A DNA stretch of 64,000 bases from Photobacterium sp. Ph5 (GTDB lineage: Bacteria > Pseudomonadota > Gammaproteobacteria > Enterobacterales > Vibrionaceae). The DNA lies in contig NZ_JADQAQ010000021.1 in the NCBI RefSeq assembly GCF_022129445.1, positions 1 through 64,000 of the forward strand, in the 5' to 3' direction. Positions 1 to 11,076 of the stretch are shown here, one piece after another. The position numbers and the translations under genes are program-made. How positions within the stretch are numbered: the stretch's first letter is position 1; each line of letters begins with the position of its first letter. The notes under the pieces were generated by a model. The model was given only the letters and a program-made list of their open reading frames with translations, was not told where the DNA came from and made no database searches.

Positions 1-45
1 TGCCGCCAGCGTTCAATCTGAGCCATGATCAAACTCTTCAATTAA
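1..45 (-). rRNA. rrs: 16S ribosomal RNA, 5' end only (gene runs off the window)
   Basis: Read on the minus strand, the first bases of the window give the universal 16S 5' end: AATTGAAGAGTTTGATCATG followed by GCTCAGATTGAACGCTGGCG. Only about 45 nt lie inside the window and the rest continues to the left. The mature 5' end is placed near position 45 by analogy with E. coli, so it may be off by a few bases. The leader with boxA and two promoters follows on the same strand. Gene order hemG-rrs matches the E. coli trkH-hemG-rrsA arrangement. Confidence 0.93.
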
Positions 46-245
46 AGTTTTGTTGGTCTTTCGACCGGCTCAATGAATACTGTTAAAATACCACTAACTA
101 GAAGCTAGTTAGGATATTTGAATTGACTGTGCCAAATAATCCTTCTCTATAAAGAGATGAGTTATTTGTATTGGTCACTAGTATCATTGATAAATCTTTC
201 GACTTAACTTTTCAACGAGTGCCCACACAGATTGCATGGTCAAAT

Positions 246-257
246 TGTTAAAGAACA
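246..257 (-). promoter_or_regulatory. rRNA leader boxA antitermination element
   Basis: On the minus strand this reads TGTTCTTTAACA, one base from the boxA sequence TGCTCTTTAACA found in gamma-proteobacterial rrn leaders. It is followed by the usual leader stretch containing CAATCTGTGTGGGCACTC. BoxA recruits NusB/NusE so that polymerase reads through the rRNA operon without premature termination. It lies about 200 nt upstream of the 16S 5' end and downstream of both promoters, as expected. Confidence 0.8.
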
Positions 258-314
258 ATCTTCAGCGAAACTAAAACTTTTGAACGTTTCAAGCTTTCGT
301 TGAAGTGGATGGTC

Positions 315-342
315 ATTCTAGCGAAATAAGCTGTCGTGTCAA
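315..342 (-). promoter_or_regulatory. rrn P2-type sigma70 promoter
   Basis: On the minus strand a perfect -35 TTGACA (337-342) is separated by 16 bp from a -10 TAGAAT (315-320). This is the promoter nearer the 16S gene, so by position it corresponds to P2 of the rrn operon. Confidence 0.75.
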
Positions 343-434
343 ACACTTTTTTCAACTTATTTTATTAAATCTTTCATCCTATCGTCACATCCGGAAATCC
401 TTACTGGAAGCCGTTATCGTGTCGATGTGGCGGC

Positions 435-462
435 ATTATAGAGACAAAATGAGGCTTAGCAA
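435..462 (-). promoter_or_regulatory. rrn P1-type sigma70 promoter with GC-rich discriminator and A/T-rich upstream element
   Basis: On the minus strand the -35 TTGCTA (457-462) is followed after 16 bp by a perfect -10 TATAAT (435-440), then a GCCGCC discriminator. The 16-bp spacer and GC-rich discriminator are the hallmarks of stringently and growth-rate controlled P1 promoters. The A/T-rich stretch further upstream (463-500) could be an UP element. It sits immediately after the hemG stop. Confidence 0.75.
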
Positions 463-520
463 GTAATAATTAACTTTTCTTTTAAAAAAGAGCACTTTAG
501 ATCAAAAAGCAACCAACTCT

Positions 521-1057
521 CTATTTTTCATTCCTTTGCTGCTTAAATTGCGCTGCAAAATCGCTCACTTTATTCCAATCCGTGTATTCCACTTCTTTCG
601 TCGTATCTGTTTCTCCTCCTGTGATTTTCATAATCAACTTAATCATTGTGCGATCAAAGAAGTTATAACGGGGATATCTTAGTGCGCCAGCAAAAACGCC
701 GATTAACACAGGGTGCCATGGTGACTTAATTAAGAACTTCTTAATATAAGCACTGCCCTCTGGCGTATCTTTGCCTTCTTTACGCGCAGTAAGATTCACA
801 CAAAAGAAAGCAACATTATATTGTGACAGTTCTTGTTGGTATTTATTGATAAAGCGATACAGTTTCTTATTGAAGTGACCATAACGAATAGAGGCGCCAA
901 CAAGCACAAGATCATACAAACTAAAATCAACATTGGGCTCACTGTGAATGTCTATATAGTCACAGTGGTACTGATCACCTAATTGTTGCTCAATATGATT
1001 TAAGATTTTCTTGGTTTGCCCTTCACAACTCGAATGCAGCAACAATACCTTTTCCAT
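521..1057 (-). CDS. hemG: Menaquinone-dependent protoporphyrinogen IX dehydrogenase
   Basis: HemG is an FMN flavoprotein that oxidises protoporphyrinogen IX to protoporphyrin IX, the penultimate step of haem synthesis, passing electrons to the respiratory quinones at the inner membrane. The 178-residue protein is a flavodoxin-like fold. A phosphate-binding loop (SSCEGQT, 9-15) near the N-terminus, GASIRYGH (54-61), the long-chain insertion AGALRYPRYNFFDR (123-136) and GGETDT (147-152) all match the E. coli HemG pattern. It is the last gene of a minus-strand yigZ-trkH-hemG run (10 bp after trkH) that heads into the rrn operon, the E. coli gene order. No terminator was seen between it and the rrn promoters. 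Confidence 0.93.
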   Translation of the reverse strand: MEKVLLLHSSCEGQTKKILNHIEQQLGDQYHCDYIDIHSEPNVDFSLYDLVLVGASIRYGHFNKKLYRFINKYQQELSQYNVAFFCVNLTARKEGKDTPEGSAYIKKFLIKSPWHPVLIGVFAGALRYPRYNFFDRTMIKLIMKITGGETDTTKEVEYTDWNKVSDFAAQFKQQRNEK

Positions 1058-1067
1058 AAGTACTCCT

Positions 1068-2525
1068 TTAGTTACGCCAGAATGTCGGCGTAAATAAAAC
1101 TAATAATGTAAAGACTTCTAATCGGCCAAATAACATCGCAATAATTAATATCCATTTTGCGGAATCATTAACTTCACCAAAGTGGACTGCGACTTCCCCT
1201 AAACCGGGGCCTAAATTATTAAGTGTGGCTGCAACAGCAGAGAATGCAGTCAGCTCATCAAGCCCGGTCGCGATTAATGCCAACATGCAAACCACAAACA
1301 CTAAGGCATAAGCCGAGAAAAACCCCCACACAGCATCAACGACTCGCTGAGGTAATGCTTTATTACCCAACTTAATCGTGTAAACCGCACGCGGGTGAAC
1401 AAGACGTTTTAATTCACGTACACCTTGCAAAGAAAGCAGTAAGATTCGGATCACTTTCATACCACCACCTGTTGAGCCTGCACACCCTCCTATAAATGAA
1501 GAGAACAAAAGCAGTACAGGTAAAAACAGCGGCCAATCAGAGAATCCAGTGGTCGTAAATCCTGCGGTGGTTGAGATAGATACAGTTTGAAATAACGCCT
1601 GATCAAATGCCGTAAAATAGGAATCATAAGGGCTATGTTTGAGTAATAAACCAAAACATATACCAAATAAAATCACCTGCGCACCGAGAAATGCGCGAAA
1701 CTCAGGATCACGCCAATAGGTTCTTAAGTGCACACCACCGTTACCGAAGGCAGCAAAGTGCAAAGAAAAATTGCATGCTGAAATTAAAAGAAACACCACA
1801 GTGATCATATTAATCGCGGGGCTATTAAAATACCCGATACTGGCATCGTGGGTAGAAAAACCACCAATAGCGATAGTTGAGAAACTATGTGAGATAGCAT
1901 CAAAAGCTGACATCCCTGCTAACCAAAATGCGAGTGCGCAAGCAATGGTTAAGGCAAGATAGATATACCACAAGGTTTTTGCTGTCTCAGCAATACGCGG
2001 CGTCATCTTACTGTCTTTTACCGGTCCCGGAATTTCTGCTCTATATAGCTGCATACCACCGATACCCAGTACGGGTAAAATAGCGACGGCAAGTACGATG
2101 ATCCCCATACCACCAAACCACTGTAACAACTGGCGATAAAACAAAATCGCTTTAGGCAGATAGTCAAGACCGACAATAACGGTCGCTCCTGTGGTTGTCA
2201 GCGCGGAAAATGATTCAAAAAAGGAGTCTGCGACTGACAAATCAGGCGTTTTAGATAATAAAAATGGGATTGCACCCGCACTACCAATAACCACCCAAAA
2301 TAAGACAACAATAAGAAAACCGTCTCGAGCTTTGAGTTCATGGCGATGTTGTCGGTTTGGTAGCCACAATAAACCACCACCCGCAATAAGAATGAAGAAC
2401 GTCACGACAAACGGAAAACCCGCACCATCACGATAAATCAATGCCACCAATGCTGGAATAAGCATAGTGACACTAAATAACGCGAGCAATAGCCCGACGA
2501 TTCGAATAATTGAACGAAATTGCAT
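1068..2525 (-). CDS. trkH: Trk potassium uptake channel subunit TrkH
   Basis: Membrane subunit of the Trk system, which takes up K+ together with the cytoplasmic NAD-binding gating protein TrkA (not in this window). The 485-residue length is typical. The four pore-loop repeats with filter glycines are visible: TTTGAT near residue 110, the FSTIAIGGFSTHD region near 215, STTAGFTTTGFSDW near 315-325 and NNLGPGLG near 437. The protein is otherwise a string of hydrophobic helices, and the C-terminus RLEVFTLLVLFTPTFWRN is the usual TrkH ending. It lies between yigZ (34 bp gap) and hemG (10 bp gap), probably one transcript. A second TrkH-family gene begins at the right edge of the window. Confidence 0.93.
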   Translation of the reverse strand: MQFRSIIRIVGLLLALFSVTMLIPALVALIYRDGAGFPFVVTFFILIAGGGLLWLPNRQHRHELKARDGFLIVVLFWVVIGSAGAIPFLLSKTPDLSVADSFFESFSALTTTGATVIVGLDYLPKAILFYRQLLQWFGGMGIIVLAVAILPVLGIGGMQLYRAEIPGPVKDSKMTPRIAETAKTLWYIYLALTIACALAFWLAGMSAFDAISHSFSTIAIGGFSTHDASIGYFNSPAINMITVVFLLISACNFSLHFAAFGNGGVHLRTYWRDPEFRAFLGAQVILFGICFGLLLKHSPYDSYFTAFDQALFQTVSISTTAGFTTTGFSDWPLFLPVLLLFSSFIGGCAGSTGGGMKVIRILLLSLQGVRELKRLVHPRAVYTIKLGNKALPQRVVDAVWGFFSAYALVFVVCMLALIATGLDELTAFSAVAATLNNLGPGLGEVAVHFGEVNDSAKWILIIAMLFGRLEVFTLLVLFTPTFWRN

Positions 2526-2559
2526 GGCCTAAGCGGCTCTCACCTTTATATGGAAATGA

Positions 2560-3186
2560 TTATGTATCTGAAGCCGAGGCTGCAATGATGCGCCCACCAC
2601 TACGATTGGTTAATTTGGCACGGAACTCTTCCACTATACGATTATCTAGCTCTATCTGCATAGTGACTTGATTACCATAATCGGCATGTAACTGAGTGCC
2701 ATTGTATTCACTTAATAATGATTCAACCAAAGACACTTGATTATATTCACAACTCAAATGCAATGTTGATGTGATCACTTTTTCTTTTGTTTCGAGTAAT
2801 GTTAGGGCTTGTTGTACCCCGCCACCATAAGCTTTTACTAACCCACCGGTACCTAAACGAATACCACCATAGTAACGTGTTACAACAGCGGTAATTTCAC
2901 CGACACCAGAGCCTGTTAGCTGTGCCAATATTGGTTTACCTGCAGTGCCTGATGGCTCACCATCATCACTAAACCCCCATTTCATAGAATCACTAGGGCG
3001 ACCAGCGACAAATGCCCAGCAATTATGGCGTGCATCATGATGACGCTCTTTAATTTGCTGAACAAATTGCTTTGCAGCTTCAATGGTAGGGGTATGCGCT
3101 AAATAAGTAATAAAGCGACTTTTCTTGATCTCTTCTTCAAATATCACATCAGCAGTAGGAACAAGATAAGGTTCAGAATTCGACAT
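2560..3186 (-). CDS. yigZ: YigZ/IMPACT family protein
   Basis: A 208-residue member of the UPF0029/IMPACT family. The N-terminal IMPACT domain shows KSRFITYL, the HDARHNCWAFV stretch and the signature RYYGGIRLGTGGLVKAYGGG (about residues 104-123). The C-terminal ferredoxin-like domain (about 135-205) matches DUF1949. In eukaryotes IMPACT modulates GCN2-dependent translational control, but the bacterial role is not settled. It opens the yigZ-trkH-hemG run on the minus strand and diverges from fadB, leaving 266 bp between them for both promoters. Confidence 0.9.
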   Translation of the reverse strand: MSNSEPYLVPTADVIFEEEIKKSRFITYLAHTPTIEAAKQFVQQIKERHHDARHNCWAFVAGRPSDSMKWGFSDDGEPSGTAGKPILAQLTGSGVGEITAVVTRYYGGIRLGTGGLVKAYGGGVQQALTLLETKEKVITSTLHLSCEYNQVSLVESLLSEYNGTQLHADYGNQVTMQIELDNRIVEEFRAKLTNRSGGRIIAASASDT

Positions 3187-3389
3187 TATTTACGCCTTAA
3201 TGATAAAGGGGAGGCAGGATACCACATTCCTCTCTATCTCATAGTGCTGTCGTTAACACCCTGTAATTACGCTATGCGTCAACTCACACCCTGTCTTGAA
3301 GTTGAGTCACTCATCATAAATGTTAAACAAATGTTTAAATTAGTGTTTGAATTTGTTTCTTTTAGGGTTCACACTTAGTTTATACCTAC

Positions 3390-3406
3390 AACAGGTCAAA
3401 CCAGTT
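3390..3406. promoter_or_regulatory. Putative FadR operator upstream of fadBA
   Basis: The 17-mer AACAGGTCAAACCAGTT differs at only two positions from the FadR consensus-like palindrome AACTGGTCAGACCAGTT and keeps both half-site cores (GGTC and ACC). It lies 46 bp upstream of the fadB start, where the promoter should be. FadR represses fad genes until it binds long-chain acyl-CoA, so fatty-acid induction of this operon is inferred. Binding itself cannot be seen from sequence. Confidence 0.7.
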
Positions 3407-3452
3407 AGATCAAACCAAATCCAGCGTAGACTGGAACATATGGAGATAGAAC

Positions 3453-6804
<3,352 letters not shown>

Positions 6805-6822
6805 TAGACACGCCACTGACAC

Positions 6823-6853
6823 AAAAAGCTTACCCTCACGGTAAGCTTTTTTT
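6823..6853 (+). terminator. Rho-independent terminator of fadBA
   Basis: Stem AAAAAGCTTACC, loop CTCAC, then GGTAAGCTTTTTTT: a long perfect stem flowing into a run of seven T. It lies 18 bp after the fadA stop. Confidence 0.9.
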
Positions 6854-7047
6854 ATTCTCGCTATTTATTTTTTATATTAGCGATATACTCAATCAGACTA
6901 TCTACCTAAAAAATAAAAGACGATTTCAACGAATATATGCTAGGTGTACATAGATACCATGATTAAGTTTCATTTTATTCATAACTAAAAGTCGATATAC
7001 ACTTATCTTACATTCACTGTCGAACATGAATTTACCGGAGCATTGCT

Positions 7048-8028
7048 ATGTTTAAAGCACTCGTACTAGAACAAGAAGATAAAAAAACAATTGCAGGTAT
7101 TCGTCAGCTAGAAACATCAGAGCTTCCTGAAGGTGATGTATTAATTAATGTTGATTACTCTTCACTGAATTACAAAGATGGTTTAGCGATCACCGGTAAA
7201 GGTCGCATTGTTCGTCAATTCCCAATGGTTCCTGGTGTCGATCTAACGGGTACTGTCGCTGAATCTTCAGATGACCGATACCAAGCGGGCGATAAAGTCG
7301 TCTTAACTGGCTGGGGTGTTGGTGAAGGTCACTGGGGCGGTATGGCAGAAAAAGCGCGCCTAAAAGCTGATTGGTTAGTGCCACTACCAAAAAAATTCGA
7401 TGGCAAACAAGCCATGATGATTGGTACAGCAGGCTTAACAGCAATGCTTTGTGTGCAAGCGCTGATTGATGCTGATGTAAAACCAGAAGACGGTGAAATT
7501 TTAGTTACAGGTGCAAGTGGCGGTGTTGGCTCAGTTGCTGTGACTTTACTTTCTCAACTAGGCTATAAAGTAGCGGCAGTGACAGGTCGCGCAGAAGTTA
7601 ACGGCGACCTACTAAAAACGCTAGGCGCAACAACAATTATTGAGCGTAGTGTATTTGAAGAGCCTGCTCGTCCATTAGATAAACAACTATGGGCTGGTGC
7701 TATTGATACAGTAGGTAGCAAAGTATTGGCAAAAGTATTGAGCCAAATTAACTACAATGGCGCGGTTGCAATTTGTGGTCTTGCTGGCGGTTTCGATTTA
7801 CCAACAACAGTAATGCCATTTATTCTTCGTAACGTTCGCCTACAAGGTGTAGATTCAGTCATGTGTCCGTTCGAGAAACGTCAACAAGCATGGCAACGTC
7901 TATCTGAAATTCTACCAGCAAGCTACTTTGAACAAGCTTGTCGCGAAGTAGAACTTGAAGAAGTTGCTGAATGCGCTGAAGCGATCACTAATGGTCAAAT
8001 CACAGGTCGTGTCGTTATCAAGCTTTAA
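7048..8028 (+). CDS. acuI: Acrylyl-CoA reductase (NADPH) AcuI / YhdH-type MDR oxidoreductase
   Basis: A zinc-free medium-chain dehydrogenase/reductase of 326 residues, closely matching the YhdH/AcuI family pattern: SSLNYKDGLAITGKG (38-52), PGVDLTGTV (62-70), GWGVGEGHWGG (88-98) and the NADPH Rossmann loop TGASGGVGS (154-162). AcuI reduces the toxic intermediate acrylyl-CoA to propionyl-CoA, in DMSP-degrading marine bacteria and in general detoxification. No DMSP lyase is nearby, so the physiological substrate here is inferred from the family. Monocistronic: nearly 190 bp of A/T-rich leader upstream and its own terminator downstream, convergent with the LysR gene. Confidence 0.85.
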   Translation: MFKALVLEQEDKKTIAGIRQLETSELPEGDVLINVDYSSLNYKDGLAITGKGRIVRQFPMVPGVDLTGTVAESSDDRYQAGDKVVLTGWGVGEGHWGGMAEKARLKADWLVPLPKKFDGKQAMMIGTAGLTAMLCVQALIDADVKPEDGEILVTGASGGVGSVAVTLLSQLGYKVAAVTGRAEVNGDLLKTLGATTIIERSVFEEPARPLDKQLWAGAIDTVGSKVLAKVLSQINYNGAVAICGLAGGFDLPTTVMPFILRNVRLQGVDSVMCPFEKRQQAWQRLSEILPASYFEQACREVELEEVAECAEAITNGQITGRVVIKL

Positions 8029-8049
8029 TCGATAACCCCCACACCAACT

Positions 8050-8076
8050 AAGGTCAGCCATTGTGCTGGCCTTTTT
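8050..8076 (+). terminator. Terminator between acuI and the convergent LysR gene
   Basis: Stem AAGGTCAGC / GCTGGCCTT (one G-T pair) with a six-base loop and a T tract at 8072-8076. It starts 22 bp after the acuI stop. Confidence 0.8.
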
Positions 8077-8084
8077 GTTATCTG

Positions 8085-9029
8085 CTATTTTATTAAGCCC
8101 ATATCCAGGATCCGCGAATCAATTAACCGACTACACTCTTCTTTTATAATGTTACGTAGCCATATTTGCGATGCTGAATGCTCACACCGTGAGTGCCAAA
8201 TAAGTGAATAATCAAACGGTTTAAACTCAAATGGCAGCGGTTTAACTACCAAGTCATAACGTTCTGCGACTAAATACGCGAGATCGGCAGGAACGGTAAT
8301 AATCAATGGCATGATCTTAAGAACCGCTAATGCCGCTTCTAAGTGGTAAGCCCGTAGTACCATTTTAGGTTCAGGATAACCTCGTAACTCATCATCAATT
8401 AATGATTTAACTCCATCACTAATAGCTATCATGGCATGAGGGAACGTTAGGTAGTCATCAAAAGTTAACGGTTTATCAGCTAAAGGGTGATCCTTTGCAA
8501 CCAAACAAAACACACTCACTAAACCAAGTTGCTGATGGCAAAGTGAATCAATATCTCCCACAGGACGACAAATCGCCATATCACAACCATTACTGGTCAA
8601 TTGTCCCAATAAATGATCATGTTGTAGTGGCGCAAACTCTAATGATATATGCGGGGCTTCTTGATAGATTCGAGGCAATGCAAAAGGCAAAATAGTCTGC
8701 ATCGCATAATCGGTAGTCGCAATTTTAAAGCGCTGCTCACATTGGCTTGGTTGAAAATCATTCGGGGTTAATAAAAGTCGTAACGACTCCAGCGGATCAT
8801 TGAGCTGCTCATTAATTTCCAATGCCCGCTGAGTCGGAATTAATGCCTGTCCTTGTCGAGTAAATAAGGGATCATGCAATAAATCACGTAATCGACCTAA
8901 CACGCGGCTCATGGCTGATTGGCTTAAGTTCAAACGAACAGCAGCACGACTAACACTGCCCTCATCCAAAAGAACTTTCAGTGCTACTAATAAATTTAAG
9001 TCACGACGATAAACTTCTTCTAGTTCCAT
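8085..9029 (-). CDS. LysR-family transcriptional regulator
   Basis: A 314-residue LTTR. The N-terminal winged helix-turn-helix (about residues 10-65) contains DEGSVSRAAVRLNLSQSAMSRVLGRLRDLLHDPLFTR, a standard LysR recognition helix and wing. The remainder is the periplasmic-binding-like effector domain, including ITVPADLAYLVAERYDLV near the C-terminus. It converges on acuI and has no divergently transcribed partner next to it, so the usual hint to its target is missing. The target regulon and effector are unknown. The single gene is flanked by terminators on both sides. Confidence 0.85.
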   Translation of the reverse strand: MELEEVYRRDLNLLVALKVLLDEGSVSRAAVRLNLSQSAMSRVLGRLRDLLHDPLFTRQGQALIPTQRALEINEQLNDPLESLRLLLTPNDFQPSQCEQRFKIATTDYAMQTILPFALPRIYQEAPHISLEFAPLQHDHLLGQLTSNGCDMAICRPVGDIDSLCHQQLGLVSVFCLVAKDHPLADKPLTFDDYLTFPHAMIAISDGVKSLIDDELRGYPEPKMVLRAYHLEAALAVLKIMPLIITVPADLAYLVAERYDLVVKPLPFEFKPFDYSLIWHSRCEHSASQIWLRNIIKEECSRLIDSRILDMGLIK

Positions 9030-9084
9030 TTGGATCTCAGGGACTCGGAATTAATCAAATATGACAATATTATGGGGGGATAGA

Positions 9085-9113
9085 TAAAAAAAATCCCGCT
9101 TTAATCGCGGGAA
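9085..9113 (-). terminator. Rho-independent terminator of the small membrane-protein gene
   Basis: On the minus strand TCCCGC-GATTAAA-GCGGGA is followed by eight T. It lies about 35 bp after the stop of the 9147-9326 gene. Confidence 0.8.
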
Positions 9114-9146
9114 AGCCCAAGATGATGGGTGTAGGTTATCAATAAA

Positions 9147-9326
9147 TTAGTTTTCTTCTTCCAATTCAGCATCACTCGTAAGTTCAAACCATAAACCAAG
9201 AGCAGCAGAAAATAGGCCACCAATAGCAAAAATACCCATATCATTTGAACTAGTTAACATGATGGTGCAAAACGAGATAAAACACAGCACGGCATAAATT
9301 GTCAGTCTATCCATTGATGTCAGCAT
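9147..9326 (-). CDS. Small two-helix membrane protein, function unknown
   Basis: I do not recognise a family. A start at 9326 gives 59 residues (MLTSMDRLTIYAV...). A strong ribosome-binding site, AGGGGGAAG, lies four bases before this ATG. The frame remains open upstream to 9404, but there it would translate the ribosome-binding site itself (GLGGSS), so the longer 85-residue form is unlikely. The protein has two hydrophobic helices (about 7-24 and 30-48) and an acidic tail (SDAELEEEN). It has its own terminator, with tusA diverging on the other side. Coding status rests on the RBS, terminator and composition only. Confidence 0.6.
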   Translation of the reverse strand: MLTSMDRLTIYAVLCFISFCTIMLTSSNDMGIFAIGGLFSAALGLWFELTSDAELEEEN

Positions 9327-9467
9327 ACTACTTCCCCCTAATCCTTCAGAAAGAAACGTTATCAACTTGTTAATTACGTTACACAGTATATCTTGATTTG
9401 CCAAGTGTTATTGATTAATTCTTGCCCATAAGTATGATCTAACACTTACTAATAAGATGTGTATGTT

Positions 9468-9716
9468 ATGACTGCTATTTTTGATAATCCGACTCACAGC
9501 CTAGAAGCACAAGGACTACGCTGCCCTGAACCTGTGATGATGGTTCGTAAAACGGTAAGGAAAATGGCCGAAGGCGAAACCCTATTGGTATTGGCTGACG
9601 ATCCGTCAACCACACGTGATATTCCAAGCTTTTGCCGCTTTATGGATCACACGCTGCTTGCCGCAGAAACAGAAAGCGTGCCTTATCGCTTTTTGATCCA
9701 AAAAGGCACGAATTAA
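9468..9716 (+). CDS. tusA: Sulfurtransferase TusA
   Basis: TusA accepts persulfide sulfur from IscS and passes it to the TusBCD-TusE relay for 2-thiouridine formation in tRNA; it also feeds other sulfur pathways. The 82-residue protein carries the active Cys19 in [13 protein letters not shown] and [13 protein letters not shown], matching E. coli TusA almost position for position. The start at 9468 ([10 protein letters not shown]) is chosen because it aligns with the E. coli N-terminus; an in-frame ATG at 9459 would add three residues. It stands alone, between divergent and convergent neighbours, with a terminator directly after it. Confidence 0.92.
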   Translation: MTAIFDNPTHSLEAQGLRCPEPVMMVRKTVRKMAEGETLLVLADDPSTTRDIPSFCRFMDHTLLAAETESVPYRFLIQKGTN

Positions 9717-9740
9717 GCAGTGTTAAAAATACCAAGAACA

Positions 9741-9777
9741 AAAAAGGCAGCCATTGATTAAATTAGGCTGCCTTTTT
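9741..9777. terminator. Bidirectional terminator between tusA and the 9813-10058 gene
   Basis: AAAAAGGCAGCC ... GGCTGCCTTTTT forms a 12-bp stem with 13 nt between the arms. A/T runs on both sides let it serve both converging genes. Confidence 0.85.
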
Positions 9778-9812
9778 AATTGCTATCACGTAATCCCTAA
9801 CGCGAAAACACA

Positions 9813-10058
9813 CTACACATCATTCATTTTTTGACGCAGTACTGCTAACTCGTGGTGTAAATCACGCATCTCTTTTTTAAGCGGTAAGACATAGCGCAGC
9901 CGGATCAATGAATCTAGCGCAAGATATAACGTAACAAGTGCCCCTACCACCATGGGAAGCCACATATCTGTTAAGACCATACCGAATATATTGAGCACCA
10001 ATGCTAAGTGAAATAACCAACATTGGCTTTTCAACGATATCGCGAGAAACTGAGCCAT
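9813..10058 (-). CDS. Small inner-membrane protein with cytoplasmic coiled tail, function unknown
   Basis: The start at 10058 (MAQFLAISLKSQ...) is preceded by a near-perfect ribosome-binding site, AGGAGG, five bases before the ATG. The frame is open further upstream to 10106 but there it would again translate the RBS. The 81-residue product has two hydrophobic segments (about 13-30 and 34-48) and then a charged, heptad-like tail (LKKEMRDLHHELAVLRQKM) typical of a short coiled coil. No family was recognised. It lies downstream of the manganese exporter on the same strand, 168 bp away, so co-transcription is possible but unproven. Confidence 0.65.
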   Translation of the reverse strand: MAQFLAISLKSQCWLFHLALVLNIFGMVLTDMWLPMVVGALVTLYLALDSLIRLRYVLPLKKEMRDLHHELAVLRQKMNDV

Positions 10059-10199
10059 ACTCCCTCCTGCAATTTCAGCAAAAACGAACAAATGACATAA
10101 CTTCATTTACTCTAGCATGAGAAAATCAGCATATCTTATGGCGCTATCACACTTCATCATAATGAAACAAAACTCTTATTCCTGCAGGGTAATAAGCAA

Positions 10200-10215
10200 T
10201 GTTTCACATGAAACG
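10200..10215. other. parS-like palindrome, site 1
   Basis: TGTTTCACATGAAACG: the arms GTTTCA / TGAAAC are perfectly inverted around a central CA. The chromosomal ParB site parS is usually written TGTTNCACGTGAAACA, so this differs in the centre (CA for CG) and the last base. Two more sites of the same design occur at 15120 and 19124. It lies between two minus-strand genes, 22 kb from oriC. ParB recognition is inferred. Confidence 0.5.
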
Positions 10216-10226
10216 TTCTGTGCTAT

Positions 10227-10784
10227 CTACATACCCAAAGCGGCTCCTACGGCGAGGAAAACAAAGAGTGTGGCTGTAATTTTGCGTATCAGTCCTAATG
10301 GCATTTTTTCAGCAGATAACTTACCAATAAGAACAACCGGAACATTGGCCAACAACATTCCAATCGTCGTACCAAGTACAACCCATACTAATGCGTCATG
10401 GTATTTCGCCCCAAGCATCGTCGTAGCAATTTGGGTTTTATCTCCAATCTCTGCAATAAAGAATGCGATAAAACTGGCGATAAATGGTCCTCGATTCGAT
10501 AGCTTTTCATCATCATCGAGTTTATCGGGAATTAAGATCCAGCCAGCCATTAAAATAAAGCTCACCACTAACACCCACTTTAAAATATTCGGCGTAAGGT
10601 AATCAGCAATGGCAACACCAAGCCATGCAGCTAACGCATGATTAACAATGGTCGCAAGAAAAATGGCACTGATAATAGGAAGGGGTTTGCGATATCGACT
10701 AGCAAGCAGTAGGGATAATAATTGGGTCTTGTCCCCTATTTCGGCTAGAGCGACAGACGTAATAGAAATAGCTAAAACACTCAC
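10227..10784 (-). CDS. mneA: UPF0016/GDT1 family manganese exporter (MneA-like)
   Basis: Membrane cation exporter of the TMEM165/GDT1 family; the Vibrio member MneA exports manganese. The 185-residue protein has two copies of the family signature, EIGDKT at 15-20 and 112-117, each in a three-helix repeat, separated by an acidic cytoplasmic linker (PDKLDDDEKLSNRG). The start is taken as GTG at 10784, just after AGAGAG: the frame stays open further upstream, but that part lies inside a structured leader and a TTG there would have no ribosome-binding site. The leader contains a yybP-ykoY manganese riboswitch (10862-10976), which fits the assigned substrate well. Confidence 0.87.
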   Translation of the reverse strand: MSVLAISITSVALAEIGDKTQLLSLLLASRYRKPLPIISAIFLATIVNHALAAWLGVAIADYLTPNILKWVLVVSFILMAGWILIPDKLDDDEKLSNRGPFIASFIAFFIAEIGDKTQIATTMLGAKYHDALVWVVLGTTIGMLLANVPVVLIGKLSAEKMPLGLIRKITATLFVFLAVGAALGM

Positions 10785-10796
10785 AACATACTCTCT

Positions 10797-10843
10797 GGGG
10801 TGGGAATTATTGATACCAATAGCAAAACATACACTCCCACCCC
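10797..10843 (-). promoter_or_regulatory. Expression-platform hairpin between the riboswitch and mneA
   Basis: On the minus strand GGGGTGGGA (10835-10843) pairs perfectly with TCCCACCCC (10797-10805) across a 29-nt loop. The 3' arm ends directly at the AGAGAG ribosome-binding sequence of the GTG start. There is no T tract, so it looks like a translational switch rather than a terminator. The role is inferred from its position between aptamer and start codon. Confidence 0.5.
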
Positions 10844-10861
10844 GGTTTGTGTTGTTTGCCG

Positions 10862-10976
10862 TTGGTCTTGCCAAATTTATCGCGTTGGATAAATCATAAT
10901 TACCACGAAGATTTTGCTTCGATTATGTTGATAATTATCTCGCAAGGTGCGAGAGGCTACTCCCCAAAGGAGTCAT
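10862..10976 (-). ncRNA. yybP-ykoY manganese riboswitch upstream of mneA
   Basis: On the minus strand the leader shows the conserved yybP-ykoY landmarks in order: CCTTTGGGGAGTAGCC near the 5' end, the CTCGCACCTTGCGAG hairpin, ATCAACATAATCG, CTTCGTGG, and GGCAAGACC at the 3' end (10864-10872). This family binds Mn2+ and switches on Mn exporters of exactly the type encoded downstream (UPF0016, MntP). The boundaries are approximate, set by the likely transcription start and the closing GGCAAGACC. Confidence 0.82.
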
Positions 10977-10977
10977 A

Positions 10978-11006
10978 ATTCTAACAGAGAAAAGAAGAGA
11001 TTTTAA
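10978..11006 (-). promoter_or_regulatory. Putative sigma70 promoter of the riboswitch-mneA transcript
   Basis: On the minus strand, -35 TTAAAA (11001-11006), 17-bp spacer, -10 TAGAAT (10978-10983). Transcription would begin about seven bases later, just at the 5' edge of the riboswitch, which supports the call. Confidence 0.5.
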
Positions 11007-11030
11007 CCATCTGCATTATTCTATCGATAC

Positions 11031-11058
11031 AAAAACGGTGAGCCAGCGCTCACCGTTT
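11031..11058 (-). terminator. Rho-independent terminator of the OmpA-type lipoprotein gene
   Basis: AAACGGTGAGC-GCTG-GCTCACCGTTT on the minus strand is an 11-bp perfect stem followed by a short T run. It begins 18 bp after the stop codon. Confidence 0.85.
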
Positions 11059-11076
11059 GATTACGCTAACGTAATA

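Noticed and set aside
10785-10874. N-terminal extension of the manganese exporter
   Set aside because: It would translate the 3' end of the riboswitch and the expression hairpin from a TTG without a ribosome-binding site; the GTG at 10784 fits the family N-terminus.
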